NCBI RefSeq assembly: GCF_033843645.1
Contig: NZ_JAWXVZ010000001.1
Coordinates: forward strand, 496,001 to 560,000
Origin: Pseudovibrio zosterae
GTDB lineage: Bacteria; Pseudomonadota; Alphaproteobacteria; Rhizobiales; Stappiaceae
Direction: 5' to 3'
DNA length: 64,000 nucleotides
The notes under the pieces are model-generated. The model was not told the DNA's origin, did not search any database, and worked only from the letters and a program-made list of their open reading frames with translations. Shown here piece after piece: positions 35,174 through 43,889 of the stretch. The position numbers and the translations under genes were made by a program. The first letter of the stretch is position 1, and each line of letters begins with the position of its first letter.

Positions 35174-35673
35174 AGGTCACTCATCTTCTCAGGAGGTTGT
35201 CTTGGCCTACTGCGCTAGTTTGTTTTGGATGGAAAATCAACAGCGTGTAAGGCGCATGAACTGGCAAAGCCTAAAGGCAGACAAAGAAGATCCTCCCGTT
35301 TTTTTACGAGGCAACCAGTTTCTCCTGCAACTTACCCGAGATGTTTGTGATGAAGTTGTATGCATATTGCAAAAAATCTAGTCAGAAAAGTGTCCTATAA
35401 TGAGAAAATTAGACCTTTGGTCAAATTCAACTCAAAAGTAAAGCTATATTTTTTGATGTTATGGTTAATGGATATTAATAGTATCACTCGACATGGTGAA
35501 CAAATTCTTTATACTTACTGGAAAATTGGATGAGTTATTTAATAGTGTGCTGCATCCAGATACATGAGCAACAGCGAAGGTGTTGAGCGGGGACCGTGAC
35601 ATGCGGATGTGTTCAGCAACATTTCGGGCATCAGAAGTTTAGTGGTGTTTGACGCGAAACAGTGAGGGCGTTG
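35174..35673. other. Long AT-rich intergenic region upstream of the rpfF-like gene
   Basis: 500 bases. The part from about 35340 to 35560 is strikingly AT-rich compared with flanking genes. It holds no convincing gene; a short frame ending near 35381 has no motif. It probably carries the rpfF-like promoter (one TATAAT at 35396, no paired -35) and a long leader. The AT bias suggests a regulated promoter bound by a nucleoid protein or a border of acquired DNA. Confidence 0.5.
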
Positions 35674-36678
35674 ATGTCTGATAAAGTTGAATGGAAAACA
35701 ACAGAAACCGGTGTGAACTTTGCCAGTGCGTCTGGCCTGACCGCGCCGGGAAAAACGGAAACGGAGTTTTCCCGTAAGGAGAACGCTTCGGTGGCCGAAG
35801 TTTCACTCTCCAAGAAGTTCGCGTCGGTCCATCTCGAAAGCTTGGACCTTGAGTATGACGAGGATACCAAGGCGCTATGGGTGTTTATGAAGGGACGCGG
35901 TCGCCCTTGTTTTTCACCGGAGTTGCTCGGTGATCTCGCAGGCGCTCAAGTGGTCATCAAGCGATTGTATGAGACCTACAAGCGCGCAATGCCAGAGCCA
36001 ATTCGCTACAACGTAATCGCATCCCGGAACCCTCACATTTACAACCTGGGTGGCGATCTCGGTCTTTTCATTGATCTCATCAAGAGGGGAGATCGCTCTG
36101 CCCTTGAAAAGTATGCCGTTGACTGCATCGATGTGGTCTATGGCAATGCTGTATCGCTTGATCTGCCGTACATCACGATTGGTCTTGTACAGGGTGATGC
36201 ACTTGGTGGCGGGTTTGAAACGGCTCTGTCCTGCGATGTTATCATCGCAGAGCGACAGGCAAAGTTCGGCCTTCCGGAAGTACTGTTCAACCTGTTCCCG
36301 GGAATGGGGGCCTACAGCTTTTTGTGCCGAAAGGTTGATGGCCATCGCGCGGAAGAGATGATGTTGAGCGGCCGTCTTTACAGCGCCGAAGAGCTTCAGG
36401 AGCTGGGTCTGGTCGACCTCGTGGTAGACGAGGGGCAGGGCGTCGCCGCCACGCAGGATTACATCCAGAAAAACGGGCGCAAATACAATGCCCACTCCGC
36501 GATCTATCGCAGTGGTCGCGCCGTTCAGCCGATTACCTACAAAGAGCTGCGCCAAGTGGTCGACATCTGGGTTGAAGCCGCCATGCAGCTGTCGCCCTCA
36601 GACCTTCGCAAGATGGAGCGTCTCACCAAGGCGCAAAATCGTTTCGAAAGCGGTGGCCGTGGGACTCTGGCGCTTTAA
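35674..36678 (+). CDS. rpfF: DSF-type signal synthase, RpfF-like enoyl-CoA hydratase
   Basis: A 334-residue crotonase-fold protein. RpfF enzymes make cis-2-unsaturated fatty acid signals (DSF) by dehydrating 3-hydroxyacyl-ACP and releasing the acid. The diagnostic stretch L-V-Q-G-D-A-L-G-G-G-F-E-T-A-L-S-C then G-L-P-E-V-L-F-N-L-F-P-G-M-G-A-Y-S-F-L carries both catalytic glutamates, Glu182 and Glu202, spaced 20 apart as Glu141/Glu161 in Xanthomonas RpfF. Y-N-L-G-G-D-L-G-L-F and Y-A-V-D-C-I-D-V-V also match. The ATG at 35674 follows GAGGG. It converges on an RpfC-like kinase. An ordinary enoyl-CoA hydratase is much less likely. Confidence 0.9.
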   Translation: MSDKVEWKTTETGVNFASASGLTAPGKTETEFSRKENASVAEVSLSKKFASVHLESLDLEYDEDTKALWVFMKGRGRPCFSPELLGDLAGAQVVIKRLYETYKRAMPEPIRYNVIASRNPHIYNLGGDLGLFIDLIKRGDRSALEKYAVDCIDVVYGNAVSLDLPYITIGLVQGDALGGGFETALSCDVIIAERQAKFGLPEVLFNLFPGMGAYSFLCRKVDGHRAEEMMLSGRLYSAEELQELGLVDLVVDEGQGVAATQDYIQKNGRKYNAHSAIYRSGRAVQPITYKELRQVVDIWVEAAMQLSPSDLRKMERLTKAQNRFESGGRGTLAL

Positions 36679-36686
36679 AGCGCCAG
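36667..36686. terminator. Palindromic terminator shared by rpfF and the RpfC-like kinase
   Basis: A perfect 20-base palindrome (CTGGCGCTTT and its complement) that includes the rpfF TAA stop and ends one base before the kinase stop. TTTA follows on the plus strand. It can act in both directions. Confidence 0.65.
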
Positions 36687-36687
36687 T

Positions 36688-39291
36688 TTAGCTGCCGAGC
36701 CGGATGGCTTCCAGATCTTCCGGCTGGGCAACACTAACAACGTAAGCGCTCAGCCCGTCTCTTGCCTGGTCCAGCGCCTTGGTCAGTTTTGACAGGTTGC
36801 CCGCGCCGTTTTCCAGCAGGTCTTGAGCACGCGCGGTTTCCCAGCTCTGGCACAGGCGTGAAACCTCAAGCGCGCCAATGTTGGCAGAGGCCGAGTTCAT
36901 GGCGTGGGCCTTGTCACGTATCTCGGTAACATCGCCCGCCTCCACGGCCTTGCAAATCTCGCTGTAGAGAACGCGTGCATCCTCCAGATAGTCACTGATA
37001 AGGCCGACAACGAACTCTTCGCCGCCCAGATTGGCGAGGTTGTCGAGGCAGGCGTAGTCTATCGTGGCGCCTTTAAGAGCCATTTTCTTGCCCAAGGGAG
37101 CCACGTTGACTGACTGCGCATCTTGGCGTTCCGGACCGGATGGCGCAACGGTTCTGCGACCAAACTCCGTTACTGTCCTATCGATCATCTTGAGAAGGAC
37201 ATCCGGTTCGATAGGCTTGGTTGCGCAGGCGTTTGCTCCCGCTTCTATGGCGTTCCGTGCCGCCGCTGGTGTTGCGTCGGCTGTAAGGGCGATGATTGGA
37301 ATGTGGTCCTCACCATGCTCCGTCAAGCGGTGCAGTTTGATGGCTTCAATCCCATTCACCACGGGCATGTTCAAATCCATGATCGCCAGATCATAAAGAC
37401 CTTCTTCCAGCGCATCCAACGCTTGCTCACCATCGCTGACGATGTGGCATTTGTGACCGCCGCGTTCCAAGATCTTTTCGATCACACGCTGATTGGTCTT
37501 GTTGTCTTCAGCAATCAACAAAGACAACGCCTTGTGCTGTTGGTGGACCCGGTCTTCAAGCTTTGTTGGCGCTGCTTGTGAAGGCAACCGGGCACCTGCA
37601 ATCTGCATCACCCTGAAGAGTTCATCATCCAGCTTGTCGTAGTGCAGGATTGTCCGGCAGCGGCTGTAGACGCTTTCGGGAGCTTCAAGCTCGCTGTCAG
37701 TTGTCTTGAGCAGCACCATGTGAGTGTCAATCAACCGATCCGGGGACTGGATCGCGTGCCCCAGAACTTCAATCGGGCCGTAGATGCAGCGTTCGTCGAC
37801 GATCAGAATAGCTTCGCGCACGCCGAGTGTCGTAAGTTCGCCCAGCATCGCCACGGCATTGCTTGGCGTGTCAACGGTGCGCACTTTCAAGCCAAGGCTT
37901 TCGAGGCGCTTGCCCATTACATCTAAGGTCTGCGGATCCTCGGAGACAACGAAGGTAACTGCCTCGGCAAAGTTGAGGCGTTCACTGCGGGTGTAAACAG
38001 CGCGTTGAACCGGCACTTCTAACCGGAAAGTGCTGCCCGAGCCGACCTCACTATGCACCGAAACCGAGCCGCCCATACCTTCGATAACTTGCTTGACGAT
38101 GGTCAGCCCCAGCCCCGTACCGCCAAATCGATCTACAATGGTTTCATCGGCTTGGGTAAAGCGCTCAAAGATCCGGTCTTGTGCTTCTTTGGAAATGCCA
38201 ATGCCGGTGTCCGCTACCTCCAACACCAGCTTTGCGCTGCCGTCTTGGGCGGTCCTTTGGAATGCCCGCACCGCGATGTACCCGGAATGGGTGAATTTCA
38301 CAGCATTGCCGGTCAGGTTGATCAGGACTTCCTGCAGATGACGGCTGTCGCCAATCAGTTCCGGTTCTACTTCCGGGCTGATGAACTGACAGAAGCGTAG
38401 TCGCTTTGATCGAGCCTGACTGCCAACAATCTGCGCCGTGTCACTAAACAGGGTATCAACGCTGAACAGGTTGGTCTTGATGTCCAGCGCCCCTGCTTCA
38501 ATGCGGGAGAAGTCGAGAATGCCATTAATAAGCGATAGAAGGGAGCGGGCAGAGCTTTTGATGGTGGTCGTCATGTCCCGCTGCTCACCATCCAGCTTTG
38601 TATCTTTCAGCATGTCGCCCATGCCGATGATGGCGTTGAGCGGCGTGCGCAATTCATGGCTCACAGCGGTAAGGAACTGTGTCTTTGCCTGACTGGCCGC
38701 TTCCGCCGCACGTTTCGCCTCTGACAGGTCGCGGATCAGCTTGGCCGAATAAATCGGAACAATGATGAGGCACGCCAGCAATCCCCAGCCGAGCTGCGCC
38801 TGCTCGCGCCAATAGGGCGTGGTCAGCACAAGAGAGAACCCGATGACGGAGATCACACAGGAGATTACAAGGTATTTGATTCCAAACCGGAAACCATTGC
38901 CAAAGATCACCCATAGATAGATGGGGAACGTGATCGCCACGAACTGGCCGCCCGCATACATTGCGAAAGTCAGCATGCCCAAATCCATGAGCATGGCAAA
39001 CAAACGGCGCATGAAGTTTGGCTTCTTTGCCCGCACTACGAAGAAGAACAGCACTGCGGTACCGAAGGCAAATGCAGCGAGGATCTTAGTGATCAGCGCA
39101 TGGCCATCTATGAGGTAGCGAGCATCGGAAAGCGCATAGGGAAGCAACACCATCGCTATGATCACGCGGTTGAGGCTCATCTCCGTCTCGCCGCCGGTCA
39201 TAGTGTTGGAGCGCTTGAAGGCAGCGCCAAGGTTCCGTAACCCTTCGCCCATAGCAGCAACTACGGTGTCCAGGGTTTTGTTCAGTCGCAT
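36688..39291 (-). CDS. RpfC-like hybrid sensor kinase (membrane input, HisKA, HATPase, REC, HPt)
   Basis: An 867-residue hybrid kinase. The membrane input (about residues 45-190, five helices) contains F-P-I-Y-L-W-V-I-F-G-N-G-F-R-F-G, Y-W-R-E-Q and I-V-P-I-Y, very like the DSF-sensing input of RpfC. HisKA has S-H-E-L-R-T-P (His212), then HATPase (D-T-G-I-G, G-T-G-L-G-L-T), a degenerate receiver-like segment (about 445-565), a full receiver (A-E-D-N-K-T-N, D-L-A-I-M-D-L-N-M-P) and a C-terminal HPt with K-A-H-A-M-N-S-A-S-A-N-I-G. It lies 23 bases downstream of the GGDEF-EAL gene in one operon. It is likely the DSF receptor. Confidence 0.87.
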   Translation of the reverse strand: MRLNKTLDTVVAAMGEGLRNLGAAFKRSNTMTGGETEMSLNRVIIAMVLLPYALSDARYLIDGHALITKILAAFAFGTAVLFFFVVRAKKPNFMRRLFAMLMDLGMLTFAMYAGGQFVAITFPIYLWVIFGNGFRFGIKYLVISCVISVIGFSLVLTTPYWREQAQLGWGLLACLIIVPIYSAKLIRDLSEAKRAAEAASQAKTQFLTAVSHELRTPLNAIIGMGDMLKDTKLDGEQRDMTTTIKSSARSLLSLINGILDFSRIEAGALDIKTNLFSVDTLFSDTAQIVGSQARSKRLRFCQFISPEVEPELIGDSRHLQEVLINLTGNAVKFTHSGYIAVRAFQRTAQDGSAKLVLEVADTGIGISKEAQDRIFERFTQADETIVDRFGGTGLGLTIVKQVIEGMGGSVSVHSEVGSGSTFRLEVPVQRAVYTRSERLNFAEAVTFVVSEDPQTLDVMGKRLESLGLKVRTVDTPSNAVAMLGELTTLGVREAILIVDERCIYGPIEVLGHAIQSPDRLIDTHMVLLKTTDSELEAPESVYSRCRTILHYDKLDDELFRVMQIAGARLPSQAAPTKLEDRVHQQHKALSLLIAEDNKTNQRVIEKILERGGHKCHIVSDGEQALDALEEGLYDLAIMDLNMPVVNGIEAIKLHRLTEHGEDHIPIIALTADATPAAARNAIEAGANACATKPIEPDVLLKMIDRTVTEFGRRTVAPSGPERQDAQSVNVAPLGKKMALKGATIDYACLDNLANLGGEEFVVGLISDYLEDARVLYSEICKAVEAGDVTEIRDKAHAMNSASANIGALEVSRLCQSWETARAQDLLENGAGNLSKLTKALDQARDGLSAYVVSVAQPEDLEAIRLGS

Positions 39292-39314
39292 GGGCGAACG
39301 TCCGTCTGTGGTTG

Positions 39315-41465
39315 TCAGGTGCTTGCTACAAGCCAGCGGTGTTTTGTCTGGACCAGATCACGGAACTCATCAGCTGGCATCGGTCTGCCATAGTAATAGC
39401 CCTGGCCATACCGACATCCCGCCTCGCGCAGATATGCGGCCTGCTCTGGCGTCTCGATGCCTTCGGCAACCACGTCCAGTTCCAAACTCTTGCCCAGTCC
39501 GATAATCGCGTTTGCAATCGCCGCATCGTTCGGATCCGTTTCCAGATTCTGAATGAAACAGCGATCAATTTTCAAACCGTTAATGGAGAACCGGCTAAGG
39601 TATGAAAGTGATGAATACCCAGTGCCGAAGTCGTCAATAAACACGCGGGTGCCCAGATCCTGTATCTGCTTCAGGTCCTTTGCGACTGCCTCCGAGCCGT
39701 GCATCACGATGTGTTCGGTAATCTCGATTTCCAACCCATCAGCTTTCAGCCCGGTGTCGTTCAGTGCATCGGTGACCAGTTGCGGCACGTCGCCTTTTCG
39801 AAACTGGGTCGGAGACAAGTTCACTGCAACGCGCAGGTCGTCGTACCCCATTTCATGCCAGCGCTGGGCTTCTTGGCACGCAGCGGTGATCACCCATTCG
39901 CTGATCGGGATGATCAGCCCGGTTTCTTCGGCAAGAGGCAAAAAGACAAGCGGTGAAACCACGCCATGTCCTGGACGATTCCAGCGCAACAGCGCTTCCG
40001 CCCCCACAATGCTGTTATCGTTCAGCCGAACCTGAGGCTGGTAGTAGAGTTCGAACTGGTTGCCAAGGATAGCTTGGCGGAGCTCGCCCTCCAGCGCCAT
40101 ACTCTCGCGTGCATCATGGTCCATTGTGGTTGAGAACAGGCGATAAACGTTGCCGCCTTCGGCTTTGGCTTGATACATCGCCATGTCAGCGTGGCGCAAA
40201 AGTTCTTCGCTTCCAACACCATCTTCCGGGTAGCGAGTAATGCCGATACTGGCTCCGGTTCGAAGCTCTTGCCCGTCGATGTAGAAGGGTTCTTCCAGCG
40301 TTTCAACAATGCGGCGCGCCAGTGCCAGAGTGTCATCCGAGCCGCGAATGTCAGTCTGCAGGATCGCAAACTCATCCCCGCCAAGGCGGGCGACGAGATC
40401 CGTTTGTTTAACACAACTTTGGAGGCGTTCACCCACCATCTCGAGCAACCGGTCGCCAGATCGGTGCCCCAGCGCATCGTTGATTGGCTTAAAGCGGTCC
40501 AGATCCAGAAAATGAAGCGCAAACGTCTTGCCGTTCTTGCGGCAGGCATTGATCTGCTCTTCAATTCTCAGGGTCAGCAATGTCCGATTTGGCAGGTCTG
40601 TAAGGCTGTCGTGGTGTGCAATATGCAGCAAATGCGCTTCTGCGCGTTTGCGATCTGTGATCTCCGTCGATGTGGTGACAACGTGCGTGGTGTTGCCATA
40701 GGGGTCCAAGAGCGGGCTTTTGGTCACCAGAAAGTAACGGATGTGGCCCTGAGGATCTGTAATCTCAACCTCATATGGGGGCAGGGCACGCCCGGTAGAA
40801 AAAATCTTGGCGTCGAGTCGCTTGTTGCGCTCATGGGCTGTTTCTTGCAGTTCATTGTAAAAGTCCAAGCCGACCCACTCGTGGGACGGCTTGTTCATGA
40901 ACGCGCCCCAAGCGGCATTGGCAAAAGCGCAGCGGCCGGAGGTATCTACGGCGGTGACCATGGACGGCAAACTGTCAATAACCTGCCCCAGCCGCTCGAT
41001 TGAGCTACGCAGCTCTTCCTCATGCTGACGCTCGACGTTGATCAGCTCGCGCTCCAGCGTGGAAGCACGAGATTTCGCAGCGATCTGCTCTTTTCGCAGT
41101 GCCAGCAGGTTGCGTGCGCGGCTCAGAAACTCGTTGTGGTCAACCGGGCTCTGCAGAAAATCCGTGGCACCCGCTTCAAGTGCCTTGATGCGAAAGGTGC
41201 GGTCAGAAAACGCCGTGATAACCATGATTGGGACATCCTGACAGTCCTCAATCGCTCTGATGTGAGTGGTCAGGTCTGCCCCGTCCATCTCCGGCATGCT
41301 GTAATCTGTGACAACCAGATCCGGGACCTGCTGCTCCATAAACCCAAGTGCTTCGGATGGCGATGCAAAGCAATGGGTTTTTACATCTCCCGCGACCGCT
41401 AATGCCAGCCGGTTCAAGATGTTACGGTTAATAGCACGGTCATCGATGATAACGATGATCGACAT
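39315..41465 (-). CDS. Response regulator with REC-PAS-GGDEF-EAL domains (cyclic-di-GMP turnover)
   Basis: A 716-residue protein. The receiver has I-I-D-D-R and phosphoacceptor Asp54 (V-V-T-D-Y-S-M-P-E-M-D-G). A coiled linker and PAS domain (V-I-D-S-L-P-S-M-V-T-A-V-D) follow, then GGDEF with an intact R-L-G-G-D-E-F and EAL with G-A-E-A-L-L-R-W and I-D-D-F-G-T-G-Y-S-S-L. Both cyclase and phosphodiesterase sites look functional. The start is taken at ATG 41465; upstream in-frame TTG/GTG also exist. It is co-transcribed with the RpfC-like kinase, in the place RpfG (REC-HD-GYP) holds in Xanthomonas. PAS-GGDEF-EAL also recalls Burkholderia RpfR. Confidence 0.9.
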   Translation of the reverse strand: MSIIVIIDDRAINRNILNRLALAVAGDVKTHCFASPSEALGFMEQQVPDLVVTDYSMPEMDGADLTTHIRAIEDCQDVPIMVITAFSDRTFRIKALEAGATDFLQSPVDHNEFLSRARNLLALRKEQIAAKSRASTLERELINVERQHEEELRSSIERLGQVIDSLPSMVTAVDTSGRCAFANAAWGAFMNKPSHEWVGLDFYNELQETAHERNKRLDAKIFSTGRALPPYEVEITDPQGHIRYFLVTKSPLLDPYGNTTHVVTTSTEITDRKRAEAHLLHIAHHDSLTDLPNRTLLTLRIEEQINACRKNGKTFALHFLDLDRFKPINDALGHRSGDRLLEMVGERLQSCVKQTDLVARLGGDEFAILQTDIRGSDDTLALARRIVETLEEPFYIDGQELRTGASIGITRYPEDGVGSEELLRHADMAMYQAKAEGGNVYRLFSTTMDHDARESMALEGELRQAILGNQFELYYQPQVRLNDNSIVGAEALLRWNRPGHGVVSPLVFLPLAEETGLIIPISEWVITAACQEAQRWHEMGYDDLRVAVNLSPTQFRKGDVPQLVTDALNDTGLKADGLEIEITEHIVMHGSEAVAKDLKQIQDLGTRVFIDDFGTGYSSLSYLSRFSINGLKIDRCFIQNLETDPNDAAIANAIIGLGKSLELDVVAEGIETPEQAAYLREAGCRYGQGYYYGRPMPADEFRDLVQTKHRWLVAST

Positions 41466-41881
41466 ACACCTCACCAAATTTTTTTGTTGGGAAGACGCTA
41501 CGGCAGCATTTTAATCTGCTTCTAACTGCGCCCTCCTTGGAAACTCAAGTACGGCTTTTGAAGCTAGATGAAAACTCTTAATGAATATAAAAGTGATATA
41601 TAAAAGTTTATCTAGTGCTATCCAGAGTATGTCTCCGGCGTTCATCCATAATACTCAACGCTACCCATAAAGTATTATACCTCTGAAATTACTTTATTGA
41701 TTTGTATGGATTTATATCCCGAGATAAAGTGGATATAAATTATTGAAATAATTAAGTAAAATAATTATCTGGCAAGTAATTGCTATATGTTCATGCTGCA
41801 CATTTAGAGGGCCTTGCGGGGCTTTCACTTGAAACAAAAAATGCAGGCAAAAGTGCCCTTTACGTAATTGGGAGGTTGCTG
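41466..41881. other. AT-rich intergenic region between the DSF-like module and glycosyltransferases
   Basis: 416 bases without a gene. From about 41560 to 41790 it is very AT-rich (runs such as ATAATTAAGTAAAATAATTA). It is the divergent promoter area of the GGDEF-EAL gene and the glycosyltransferase. No structured RNA or repeat was recognised. Confidence 0.5.
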
Positions 41882-42964
41882 TTGAGAGTTGCGGTGGTGC
41901 TGCCACGTCATATGAACTTTAGTTCAACGGGTGCCACCTCGATTGATTTGTGCGCCCATGATCTGGGGGTCTTCAGTCGCTTCAGACAATCCACCTGCTT
42001 TTTCGGCTGCGAGGTAACCAGTCCTTTCTCGGGGGTTGAGTTCCGTGCTGTTGGGGCTGGTCACCAGGTTGATCGTTTTCATTTGAACACAGCGCTGCGC
42101 GAGTTTCGGCCGAACATCATCGTCGTTCATCAGCATTTGAGAACTGCAGCAAAGACTGCGCGGGACCTGCGAGATACCAAACTACTACTTTTCCGTCATG
42201 GCCGAACACGTGAAGACAGCTCACTGCGACGCTTCTTGAACCAGCGGGACTATAATGTTCTGGCTGGCACCGTTTGGGTGAGCCAAACTGCGCGCGCTCA
42301 CTTTCTGAAACAATATCCGCAATGCAAGGCTTCAAGCTGGGTCATCCATAATGGCATCGACTGTGATCTCTGGAGGCCGGCCAGAAAACAGCGCCGTGTG
42401 CTGTTTGTCGGGCGGGCGCGACAAGACAAGGGCGTGTTCGACGCTCTACGCGCTTTTGAAAGGGCGAACCTCCAAGACTGGGAAATGGAGTTCGTACTGG
42501 CCGTAACCAACTACGAGGAGCGGCAAACCTTCAATCGTTTGAAGGAACTTGCTGCTGAAATGGAAGCGGCTACACCAACCTTCCACGTAAACCTGAGTGC
42601 AGAGCAAGTCCGCGCCAAAACAGCTTCAGCAACCATTTCACTTGTGCCCTCGATTGTGCAGGAGGGTTTTGGCCGTACCGCCATTGAAGCGCTGGCCTGC
42701 GGAAACGCGTTGGTTGCCACGCGTTCTGGCGGATTGGTCGAGGCGGCTGGGGACGCGGCGCTGTTCGTCCTCCCTCAAGCACCGGAGGATTTGGCTCGGG
42801 CCTTGAATGAGCTGGTGGCTGATCCGGATCGTATGAGAAAGCTTGGTGAGGATGGCCGACAGCATGTCATGCAAAATTTTGATATTCGCGCTGTGGCGCA
42901 AAAGTTTGATGGCCTTTTAGAGCAAGTGGTGGCCGGGGAGACTGCTACAGAGCCAGCGCTTTGA
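41882..42964 (+). CDS. Group 1 (GT4) glycosyltransferase
   Basis: A 360-residue GT-B fold enzyme. The C-terminal half carries the nucleotide-sugar site: V-L-F-V-G-R-A-R-Q-D-K-G, V-P-S-I-V-Q-E-G-F-G-R-T-A-I-E-A-L-A-C-G-N-A-L-V-A (the E-x7-E motif) and later R-S-G-G-L-V-E-A. The start is a TTG at 41882 six bases after GGAGG; the frame is open to 41780 but that part lies in AT-rich leader DNA. It is likely involved in lipopolysaccharide or capsule sugar transfer. Its end overlaps the converging GT2 gene by 20 bases. Confidence 0.82.
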   Translation: MRVAVVLPRHMNFSSTGATSIDLCAHDLGVFSRFRQSTCFFGCEVTSPFSGVEFRAVGAGHQVDRFHLNTALREFRPNIIVVHQHLRTAAKTARDLRDTKLLLFRHGRTREDSSLRRFLNQRDYNVLAGTVWVSQTARAHFLKQYPQCKASSWVIHNGIDCDLWRPARKQRRVLFVGRARQDKGVFDALRAFERANLQDWEMEFVLAVTNYEERQTFNRLKELAAEMEAATPTFHVNLSAEQVRAKTASATISLVPSIVQEGFGRTAIEALACGNALVATRSGGLVEAAGDAALFVLPQAPEDLARALNELVADPDRMRKLGEDGRQHVMQNFDIRAVAQKFDGLLEQVVAGETATEPAL

Positions 42965-43889
42965 GCGTCTCTTGAAAGTTTCGGTGTGACAAGGCAGATC
43001 GCACAAGAGATTGTTTGGCAAGCCCTATTTCCGCACCTGCTTTCTTGCAGCGCGCAAGCATGTGGCGGGCAACACGCGGAGACAGCGGCGTTTCCGGTCG
43101 GCTTAGTGTCGCCATCACTTCCGAGGCCAGAAACAGACCCAGCTCCTTTGGAAGTTCACTGAATTCGGCAAGCCCGGCGCGCTTTCGCAAGGCGTTCAGA
43201 AGCACCGCATCTGCGATTTGGCGGTACTGCCTGTTGGGATCTTGTGTCACTTGACCAGAATGGATGCGGTAAGCGGTCAACATCTCTGGCAACGAAGCCA
43301 GTTCGCCAATCTCACAGAGGCGCAAGTAAAGGTCATAGTCTTCAGCGCCATCATAAAGGCTGCGATAACCGCCAACCCTCATCACAGCCTCGCGGCGGAA
43401 CATGATTGAGGGATGATAGAGGCAGTTCTTCTCCCATAGCCGGTGCGCAATGGCCTCGGGTGTTGTGGGCGAAGTCATGCCGCCGAGCGGTGCGCCAGCT
43501 TCGTCGATGCGGCTCACATCACTCCCGCACAACACCCAGTTTGGATTGTCTTCCAAAGCGGCAAGTTGCTTGCCAAGCCGTGTGGGGTCGGCCAAGTCAT
43601 CCGCATCAAGACGCGCTACAAAAGGGCTGCTGATTTGCTGCAAACCTTGGTTCAATGCAGCAGAAATGCCCTTGGCTGGCCCGTCAATCATCTGTAGGCG
43701 GCGCATCTTGCGTTGAAACGCGGTTACAACTTGCGCTGTCCGGTCGCTCGATCCGTCATTGACAACAAGAACCTCAAATCTTCGAAACGTCTGCGTTTTC
43801 AAGCTTTCTAGCGTTTGCGCCAGGGTGGCTTCGGCGTTTCGGGCCGGAATGAGGACGGTTACCGGATGAGCGGAGTTGGATGTTGTCAT
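42945..43889 (-). CDS. GT2-family glycosyltransferase
   Basis: A 314-residue GT-A enzyme. The N-terminal catalytic domain has V-T-V-L-I-P-A-R-N-A-E, V-V-N-D-G-S-S-D-R-T and the metal-binding F-V-A-R-L-D-A-D-D. The ATG at 43889 is preferred (GGGAG ahead), which places its first 116 bases inside the 3' end of the upstream WaaE-like gene. The C-terminal part is helical and not diagnostic. A role in surface polysaccharide assembly is inferred from the company of two other glycosyltransferases. Confidence 0.82.
   Translation of the reverse strand: MTTSNSAHPVTVLIPARNAEATLAQTLESLKTQTFRRFEVLVVNDGSSDRTAQVVTAFQRKMRRLQMIDGPAKGISAALNQGLQQISSPFVARLDADDLADPTRLGKQLAALEDNPNWVLCGSDVSRIDEAGAPLGGMTSPTTPEAIAHRLWEKNCLYHPSIMFRREAVMRVGGYRSLYDGAEDYDLYLRLCEIGELASLPEMLTAYRIHSGQVTQDPNRQYRQIADAVLLNALRKRAGLAEFSELPKELGLFLASEVMATLSRPETPLSPRVARHMLARCKKAGAEIGLAKQSLVRSALSHRNFQETLKALAL

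Noticed and set aside
35229..35381. Short plus-strand frame (about 50 codons) upstream of the rpfF-like gene
   Set aside because: No ribosome binding site or conserved feature visible, and it ends in AT-rich DNA.
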